Origin: Leptofilum sp050292445
Lineage (GTDB): Bacteria > Chloroflexota > Anaerolineae > Promineifilales > Promineifilaceae
Assembly: GCA_050292445.1 (NCBI GenBank)
Contig: JBNKLQ010000019.1
Coordinates: forward strand, 1-37,845
Length of the DNA stretch: 37,845 nucleotides
Reading direction: 5' to 3'
Shown: positions 32,727-37,845 of the stretch, piece after piece
Position numbering within the stretch: the first letter of the stretch is position 1
Layout of the letters: the number at the start of each line of letters is the position of its first letter
Notes under the pieces: model-generated
What the model was told of the DNA's origin: nothing
The model's input: only the letters and a program-made list of their open reading frames with translations
Databases searched by the model: none
Made by a program: the position numbers and the translations under genes

Positions 32727-34298
32727 ATGTTTCGCAAGGAGAAAAGGTTCGCATTATTGATTAGCCTATTGGCATTGATACTGCTCGTTGTTGGGGGAAC
32801 ACTGCCAACATCAGGGGCTGAATTAGATAAAACCATAGCAGAGGAGGTATCGGATGTAACAGGCAGTGGTTTAGGCATTGGCACAATTTGTGGTGTGACC
32901 TACGATTCACAAACAGGCGAGTTAGTTATCATTGGCATTGACAGTGCAAATACAACCACCATGGATTACGATTATTTACTGGATAATCTCATCGTCGCCA
33001 TCCGCAGCCGCCTGGACCCAGCACCCGGTGTCTCCTTAGAACCTATTGCGGGGGAAACAGAGTTTCAGCAGATGATGTACTTTCCTGCTGTCATGGCCAA
33101 CACACAGTTTGGCGATGTCCTGGCAGAGGCAGACATCATTCTTAAGGTCATGAGTCTAGGGCGGGATAATGATACAGATACACCCATCACGCTAACTGTG
33201 CCCGGTTATAAAAGCATTGTTCAGCGACTGGCAGAAGCCGGATGGAACCCATCTGACCCCAGTGTAAGCTGGCGAATGTTCATCGAACTCCACGCAATGA
33301 TGGTGCTCACAAGCAATGATTCCGCCGGGTTCCTACCTGCACAGGCTGTTACTGTGGATTGGGCTTTTGAAAATGGCTCCGATCCTATTGTAGAAACGGC
33401 CGTTCAAGGATTTATTGACCATTTAAACCAAAATTATGCTGCTTACGCTGCTGAATTTGCCACCATGGGCAATACAGCTCTAGAAGAGGTTGCCGAACTT
33501 GGAAAAGTGATGGCCGTCGCCAGTTGGTTGAACGATCAACAAATTTCAGTTCCACTTCATGGTGAGGACCTATATGTTCCCCAAACGGTCTCTTCTCCCA
33601 ATCTTGTGCCCATCATTGAAGTGCCAGTAGCTTCTATGTCTGTTGAGGATCTGATACAGGCTGAAGAGTTCACCGCCACGGCACCTTTCTACCTCATGGC
33701 GGAACCCCCACTGGCTCCCGATGATGCCAACGGCAGCGTCATCGTTCTGGTTGGTGGTGTAGATTTTTCACCTCCACCCACTTATGGCGATGATGATGGC
33801 ACCTGGAATACCGTTGCCAATGATGGCTTATCCAGCCGAGCGGGGCAAGAGTGGACCTTTAATTCCGTTGCTTTCCACGGCGATCTAGGACGGCCAGAAG
33901 AACCTGATGGCACTACCGTAACTTATACGGCCGTTGCGGTTCCCCTTTCTGCTGCTCTACAAGCCAATATGCTGCCAATAATTCTCGTACCTGGTGAAGA
34001 GCCGCCGCCACCCGCATTAGCTAACTGGCAAGTCAACAACTCGGTAGGCGGCAGTTTGTCGGCCACCTTAACTGGTTTTGGCACACATTCGTTCCCCAGC
34101 GGAACGTCTACCTGGACAGGCATTCAGCCGGGAACCTACAATTACTCATTAACGGCCGTTGGCGGGCCTTGCAATGGCGCAACCTTGACTGGGTCGCATA
34201 CCTTTGTATCTGGTGGAACCATCATCCAAGACGTTACCTGTGGCACAACCTCTCTGCCAAATGATAGAGGCATCTTAGCAATTTCTACGGAACCTTAG
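32727..34298 (+). CDS. Secreted partner protein of the CHAT gene, unknown family
   Basis: A 523-residue protein with a signal peptide (RFALLISLLALILLVVGGTL, cleavage near TSGA-E, about residue 31). The central 30-400 region is acidic and mixed alpha/beta, with GIGTICGVTYDSQTGELVIIG near the start and LVGGVDFSPPPTYGDDDGTW further on. A PGEEPPPP hinge leads to a C-terminal beta-rich domain of about 80 residues with two cysteines (GGPCNGATL, DVTCGTT) that could form a disulfide. GGAGGG precedes the ATG. I do not recognise the family. It is not gasdermin-like: it is exported and too long. Its stop overlaps the end of the convergent arsC gene by 14 bases. Confidence 0.82.
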   Translation: MFRKEKRFALLISLLALILLVVGGTLPTSGAELDKTIAEEVSDVTGSGLGIGTICGVTYDSQTGELVIIGIDSANTTTMDYDYLLDNLIVAIRSRLDPAPGVSLEPIAGETEFQQMMYFPAVMANTQFGDVLAEADIILKVMSLGRDNDTDTPITLTVPGYKSIVQRLAEAGWNPSDPSVSWRMFIELHAMMVLTSNDSAGFLPAQAVTVDWAFENGSDPIVETAVQGFIDHLNQNYAAYAAEFATMGNTALEEVAELGKVMAVASWLNDQQISVPLHGEDLYVPQTVSSPNLVPIIEVPVASMSVEDLIQAEEFTATAPFYLMAEPPLAPDDANGSVIVLVGGVDFSPPPTYGDDDGTWNTVANDGLSSRAGQEWTFNSVAFHGDLGRPEEPDGTTVTYTAVAVPLSAALQANMLPIILVPGEEPPPPALANWQVNNSVGGSLSATLTGFGTHSFPSGTSTWTGIQPGTYNYSLTAVGGPCNGATLTGSHTFVSGGTIIQDVTCGTTSLPNDRGILAISTEP

Positions 34299-34719
34299 AT
34301 GCTTGCAAAAAGCTTAAAATCTGGTCGGCTATTTCATCGCGGACTTGACGGAAAACGGCCGTCACTTCCTCATCTGTCCCTATAGCCTCCGCCGGATCGT
34401 AGAAACCGATGTGTGTTTTTTGGCCCGCATTTTCTAGCCAGACTGGGCAGGTTTCTTTAGCCGAATCACAAACGGTAATCACATGGTCAAAATATTGCCC
34501 GCGAAACAATTCTGTCGATTTTGATTCGTTCTGGCTCAAGTCAATGCCCAGTTCGCCCATGACGGCAATTGCTTTGGGATGCACGGTGCCGCTGGGCGCG
34601 GTTCCCGCCGAGTAAGCCACAAACTCGTCGCCCAGCCGGGCATTGATTAACCCTTCGGCCATCTGGCTGCGGCAGGAATTACCGGTACAAAGCACTAAAA
34701 CAGACTTTTTCTCACTCAC
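34285..34719 (-). CDS. arsC: Thioredoxin-coupled arsenate reductase ArsC (low-MW phosphatase fold)
   Basis: A 144-residue enzyme. From GTG 34719, the P-loop CTGNSCRS has Cys11 and Arg17, and the resolving pair Cys84/Cys91 lies in TVCDSAKETCPVW, matching the three-cysteine relay of B. subtilis-type ArsC (Cys10/82/89). It reduces arsenate to arsenite with thioredoxin. AGGAGG is six bases upstream of this GTG; a longer reading from TTG 34746 has no such site. It overlaps the end of the coiled-coil gene by eight bases, suggesting coupling. No arsR or arsenite pump is in the window. Confidence 0.91.
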   Translation of the reverse strand: MSEKKSVLVLCTGNSCRSQMAEGLINARLGDEFVAYSAGTAPSGTVHPKAIAVMGELGIDLSQNESKSTELFRGQYFDHVITVCDSAKETCPVWLENAGQKTHIGFYDPAEAIGTDEEVTAVFRQVRDEIADQILSFLQASKVP

Positions 34720-35758
34720 GGTTGGCCTCCTGCCAATTTTGTTCAATCAGGGTTTGTAATTCTGTTTCGGCGGCAGTAAGGGCCATTTCCCGATGCCCAA
34801 CTTTGTTTCTCAGAAAATCAACCTTTTGCTCCAACCGCTTATTTAATACAGACAAATGCTCCCGCCAAGCCTCAACCCGTTGACTGCGCTTAAACTCATT
34901 GTCCTGCAACAAACTCTTCATCACCAGCATGACTTCACCTAGAGCAGGTACCTCCAGATCAGGCGGCGGCTTCATTTGATAATCAATGTCGGTTAATTCC
35001 AATTGAAAAAGGTCAAGCAAGGGTTGAACTTCACCCGCAGCGGTCACGATGGCTCCCATGCTCGTGTATCCCTTGTACGGCGTTCCCCAACGGTAGCTAG
35101 TGGAATAGCGCAGCCTGACAAACTCAACAGGATGTCCTGGTTTTGGACTGGTAACGCCAGTGTAATCATTGGCCTTGGTAATGCGGGTGCGCAGTTCAGC
35201 TACCCAACTCAGCGCTTTTTCACCGACGGCAAGCGCTTCTGCCGCCTCCCGCAAAAATATCTGGCCTTCGCTGATTTCCTGGTTGAGTTGATTGATTTTC
35301 TCGGCAGGGAGACGGCCGTTTGCCACCAAAAACGCTTGCTGCTCTGCCTGAACGGCCGTTAACTCATCATCACACATCGCCAGATCTACCAACACCGTCT
35401 CAAATTCTTGCAAACTATTCCGGATGCTCTGGATTTTGATTTCGCTGGCTTCATGGGCCATTTTGAGCACAGCGTAAGCTTCGGCCTCTTCAGTGAGCTC
35501 TTCCTCATGGTTGCCGATAAGTTTTTGCCAAACGGCCGTTAACGTCATCCCCTCCAACTGCTCTACGCGGTCTTGCGCCGCGTCGAGCTGCGGCGTCAGC
35601 CCAGCCAACTTCGCCTGCTCCCTGGCCAGCGATTCATCCAGCGAGGCCATGAGCGACAGGATGCGCTCCCGCTCACGGACTGCTTTTTTGGCTTCACGGA
35701 GACGGCCGTTTATCTCTTCAAATTGGTCACGAAAATTGGGGTGCAAATTCATACTCAT
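34712..35758 (-). CDS. Coiled-coil protein of unknown function
   Basis: A 348-residue soluble protein. Long heptad-rich coiled coils cover about 10-190 and 285-345; between them is a compact domain (about 205-265) with ELRTRITKANDYTGVTSPKPGHP and YRWGTPYKGYTSMGAIV. The domain has no motif I know. No signal or membrane segment, so cytoplasmic. Its end overlaps the start of arsC by eight bases, and it follows trpB on the same strand. Four ACGGCCGT copies lie in it, a high local density. Confidence 0.8.
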   Translation of the reverse strand: MSMNLHPNFRDQFEEINGRLREAKKAVRERERILSLMASLDESLAREQAKLAGLTPQLDAAQDRVEQLEGMTLTAVWQKLIGNHEEELTEEAEAYAVLKMAHEASEIKIQSIRNSLQEFETVLVDLAMCDDELTAVQAEQQAFLVANGRLPAEKINQLNQEISEGQIFLREAAEALAVGEKALSWVAELRTRITKANDYTGVTSPKPGHPVEFVRLRYSTSYRWGTPYKGYTSMGAIVTAAGEVQPLLDLFQLELTDIDYQMKPPPDLEVPALGEVMLVMKSLLQDNEFKRSQRVEAWREHLSVLNKRLEQKVDFLRNKVGHREMALTAAETELQTLIEQNWQEANRE

Positions 35759-35781
35759 TTATACGCAGAAAAGCCAAATTT

Positions 35782-35807
35782 GTGTCCATTCATGTTCATC
35801 CGTGTCC
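35782..35807. repeat. Dispersed GTGTCCATTCATGTTC-type repeat
   Basis: GTGTCCATTCATGTTCATCC and the following GTGTCC form a unit of the GTGTCCATTCGTGTTCATCCGTG type that is scattered between genes in many bacteria. It fills the 53-base gap between trpB and the coiled-coil gene. Confidence 0.5.
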
Positions 35808-35811
35808 GATT

Positions 35812-37017
35812 CTACAAATCCAGCGCCGCCATCACTGTGTTGAGGTCTTTGTCCCCCCGCCCGCTTAAATTAACTAAAATGATTTGGTCCGGGCGCATTT
35901 TGGGCGCTTGCTTGAGTGCTTCGGCCACCGCGTGGCTGGATTCCAATGCCGGAATAATGCCTTCGATTTTACATAATGTCTGGAAGGCTGCCAGCGCCTC
36001 TTCATCCGTGGCATAGGTGTAGCCAGCTCGCTCTTGATCGCGTAGCAGGGCGTGCTCCGGCCCCACGCTGGGGTAATCCAGCCCGGCGCTGATGCTGTGC
36101 GTTTCCATAATTTGGCCATCGGCCGTTTGCATCACGTAACTTTTGGTGCCGTGCAGCACGCCAATGCGGGCAATATTCATGTCGGCAAAGCGGGCCGCGT
36201 GTTTGCCCCCGGCAATGCCTTCGCCCCCTGCTTCTACGCCAATGAGGTCCACACCCTCGTCATCGCGGAAGGCGTGGAAGATGCCCATCGCATTGCTGCC
36301 GCCGCCCACGCAGGCAATGATCGTATCAGGCAAACGGCCGACTTCGTCCAACATCTGCTGCCGCGCTTCGTAGCCAATCACGCTTTGGAAGTCACGCACC
36401 ATCATCGGGTAAGGGTGCGGCCCCAGAACGGAGCCGAGCAGGTAATGGGTCGTTTCCACATTCGTTACCCAATCGCGAATGGCTTCGTTGATGGCATCCT
36501 TGAGCGTTTTGCTGCCGCTTTCCACAGCGCGCACTTCTGCGCCCAGCAGCTTCATGCGGTAAACGTTGGGCTGCTGCCGGGCTATGTCTACGCTGCCCAT
36601 GTAGACAATACATTCAAGACCGAGCAGCGCACAGGCAGTGGCCGTACCTACGCCGTGCTGCCCCGCGCCAGTCTCGGCCACGATGCGGGTTTTGCCCATG
36701 CGTTTGGCCAGCAGCGCCTGCCCCAGGGCATTGTTGATTTTGTGCGCCCCCGTGTGGTTCAAATCTTCTCGCTTAAAGTAGATTTGCGCTCCACCCAGGC
36801 TGGCAGAAAGTCGTTTGGCATGGCTAATGGGAGACGGCCGTCCCACATACGTTTTCAGCAAATGGTTAAACTCAGCCATAAATGCCTCATCCTGGCGCAC
36901 TTCATCGTAAACACGAATGAGTTCATCCAGGGCGGGCATCAGGGTTTCGGGTACAAATTGGCCGCCATACGGGCCAAATTTTCCTCGTTCATCGGGAACA
37001 GGTGCGGATTGGGTCAT
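35812..37017 (-). CDS. trpB: Tryptophan synthase beta chain TrpB
   Basis: A complete 401-residue TrpB of the TrpB1 type. FGPYGGQFVPETLMPAL opens the protein, the PLP lysine is Lys93 in EDLNHTGAHKINN (Lys87 in E. coli), and GGGSNAMG is the phosphate-binding loop. It joins indole and serine to make tryptophan, normally with TrpA. No trpA or other trp gene is adjacent here, so the alpha subunit must be encoded elsewhere. GAGGATAAT upstream of the ATG supplies the ribosome site. Confidence 0.97.
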   Translation of the reverse strand: MTQSAPVPDERGKFGPYGGQFVPETLMPALDELIRVYDEVRQDEAFMAEFNHLLKTYVGRPSPISHAKRLSASLGGAQIYFKREDLNHTGAHKINNALGQALLAKRMGKTRIVAETGAGQHGVGTATACALLGLECIVYMGSVDIARQQPNVYRMKLLGAEVRAVESGSKTLKDAINEAIRDWVTNVETTHYLLGSVLGPHPYPMMVRDFQSVIGYEARQQMLDEVGRLPDTIIACVGGGSNAMGIFHAFRDDEGVDLIGVEAGGEGIAGGKHAARFADMNIARIGVLHGTKSYVMQTADGQIMETHSISAGLDYPSVGPEHALLRDQERAGYTYATDEEALAAFQTLCKIEGIIPALESSHAVAEALKQAPKMRPDQIILVNLSGRGDKDLNTVMAALDL

Positions 37018-37095
37018 GAGATTATCCTCTTTTCTTGGTTACGAGGCTGATTATAACAAGGGGCAGGCGATGTGGGGTAAACGTTTTGTAAACGG

Positions 37096-37150
37096 ATTTG
37101 CCCGGAAACTGCTCGCAAACAGCAAACCATCGCAAAATTTCCGGGAAAAT
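37096..37150. repeat. Second member of the CCCGGAAACTG hairpin family
   Basis: ATTTGCCCGGAAA (37096-37108) and TTTCCGGGAAAAT (37138-37150) pair with one mismatch around 29 bases. The left arm matches that at 24659-24674 at 15 of 16 bases. It lies just after the partial gene at 37164 and before trpB, so it may end that transcript. Confidence 0.6.
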
Positions 37151-37163
37151 ACAGCACCGTCAA

Positions 37164-37845
37164 TTATTTAACAGAGTCAAAGGCGAAATCCCAGCCACCC
37201 AGCAAGGTGACGCTGCCCTGACCGCCGGTTTCGATGTGAAACCACCAGGCATCGTTTGCCCATTCTTCTGGCTGGATATGGATAAAGTTGGCGTCTTCAT
37301 TCGTCGTGGTGCTAAAGCCAAATAAGGAAGCCAGGAAACGGCCGTTTGCATCCAAGCCCATCACCACCGTGTAAGATTCATCAGGCACCAACGTTGTGTT
37401 CCGGGCAAACTGGTCAGCGGCCATCGTTTCCCCATTTTCACTGGCAGCGCTTTCTGGCTGCGTCAACGCTTGCAAGGAAATAATGCGCGTAGCGTCTGCG
37501 CGATTTTCGGCATTTTGCAACGAAAAGGTCACTATCGGATTGCTGCTGCTCACTTCTGACATCTCAAAATCGATCAGGATAGCCTGACCAGGGGCAAAGG
37601 TTTTGTCTCGCACCAGGACCGATTGCGTGCCAAGCTGCACCGTGTCATCAGAAACAACGGCATTGGAAGTGCTGGCACGCCAGCCAGAAAGCCCTTCGGT
37701 AAAGAAGAGCTGGGTTTGAGGTTGAGGATTTTCAACCAGCGTTGCCAGCTTCATCGCCAATCCTTCGTCGCCAGCAAAGGCACTGTCTGAGTCGGAGCCT
37801 CCCAGGTTCATCACCACGAGCACAACTATCACAATGAGGGCCAGG
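37164..37845 (-). CDS. Membrane-anchored exported protein, 5' end outside window
   Basis: The frame is open from the window edge to TAA at 37164, about 226 residues. The visible start is the end of a hydrophobic helix (LIVIVVLVVMNLGG) that opens upstream of the window, so the true start is missing. After an acidic linker comes a beta-sandwich domain: LFFTEGLSGWRASTSNAVVSDDTVQLGTQSVLVRDKTFAPGQAILIDFEMSE through VTLLGGWDFAFDSVK. It resembles carbohydrate- or ligand-binding modules on exported proteins, but I cannot name the family. What lies before the membrane helix decides its function. Confidence 0.75.
   Translation of the reverse strand, partial: LALIVIVVLVVMNLGGSDSDSAFAGDEGLAMKLATLVENPQPQTQLFFTEGLSGWRASTSNAVVSDDTVQLGTQSVLVRDKTFAPGQAILIDFEMSEVSSSNPIVTFSLQNAENRADATRIISLQALTQPESAASENGETMAADQFARNTTLVPDESYTVVMGLDANGRFLASLFGFSTTTNEDANFIHIQPEEWANDAWWFHIETGGQGSVTLLGGWDFAFDSVK

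Larger units (their letters stand above)
184..37345. repeat. Iterated palindrome ACGGCCGT (55 copies; core AACGGCCGTT in 25)
   Basis: Start positions read by eye: 184, 1120, 2560, 2862, 3595, 4774, 4888, 5751, 6061, 6222, 6550, 6875, 9079, 9615, 9778, 10098, 10640, 11712, 11959, 12367, 13880, 14636, 14826, 17829, 19646, 19924, 20338, 20410, 21118, 21598, 21661, 22856, 23476, 23811, 25343, 25475, 26451, 26837, 28666, 28697, 29608, 30030, 31300, 31585, 31895, 33396, 33927, 34152, 34355, 35312, 35352, 35532, 35702, 36834, 37338. With equal bases about 0.6 would be expected in this length. Copies lie in genes on both strands and in spacers. Gaps of 2-3 kb occur at 6882-9079 and 14833-17829. Confidence 0.95.

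Noticed and set aside
32727..34298. Exported partner of the CHAT gene as a gasdermin
   Set aside because: It has a signal peptide, is about twice the usual length and shows no pore-forming pattern.
36052..37050. Long + strand open frame opposite trpB
   Set aside because: It mirrors a fully recognisable TrpB and has no domain of its own; a shadow frame.
1..37845. CRISPR array or tRNA gene
   Set aside because: No evenly spaced direct repeats; the many ACGGCCGT copies are palindromes at irregular distance. No cloverleaf with a TTC-type arm was found by eye; a tRNA scan would be decisive.

Overview
The window reads as chromosomal DNA of a bacterium, most plausibly a Chloroflexota member (Anaerolineae/Caldilineae-like). 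This is an inference. It rests on an FMN-riboswitch-controlled ThiXYZ-like ABC transporter of the ribXY type known from Chloroflexus relatives, a giant Ser/Thr kinase-AAA-TPR protein, DUF4349 and FecR/DUF5666 surface proteins, a CHAT protease, and moderate GC. I saw no tRNA, rRNA, CRISPR array, transposase or phage gene.

Layout. 1-2666 (-): secreted subtilisin-like protease, 3' end outside the window. 2904-7117 (-): GAF histidine kinase, sugar-nucleotide epimerase, and a tsaE-tsaB-rimI operon. 7230-9099 (+): metallophosphoesterase and DUF4349 lipoprotein. 9188-12330 (-): sigma70-type promoter, FMN riboswitch, intrinsic terminator, then permease, binding lipoprotein and ATPase of a predicted riboflavin importer. 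12417-13974 (-): AraC regulator, DUF1801 and SRPBCC operon. 14072-14245 (+): 57-residue membrane miniprotein. 14344-19027 (-): RidA and a 1424-residue kinase with a degenerate cyclase domain, AAA ATPase and TPRs. 19221-23886 (-): FecR/DUF5666 membrane protein, ECF sigma factor and an RsmF-like rRNA methyltransferase. 23991-28091: nitroreductase, small membrane protein (-), DAHP synthase, YqaA-like membrane protein and a metal-dependent cyclase-family hydrolase. 28268-30108 (+): autoregulated TetR operon. 30481-34298 (+): CHAT-TPR protease with a secreted partner of unknown family. 34285-37845 (-): ArsC, coiled-coil protein, TrpB, and a partial membrane-anchored protein.

Two things stand out. 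First, the palindrome ACGGCCGT occurs 55 times by my count, in genes, terminators and spacers alike, where about 0.6 would be expected by chance. It behaves like a genome-wide iterated palindrome (compare HIP1 of cyanobacteria) and leaves Thr-Ala-Val or Asn/Asp-Gly-Arg in many unrelated proteins. Second, the CHAT protease plus signal-peptide partner is the best candidate here for an uncharacterised two-gene system. The riboflavin uptake locus is the best-supported regulatory unit: promoter, aptamer, terminator and three transporter genes are all visible, and a repeat-built hairpin sits in the variable arm of the aptamer.
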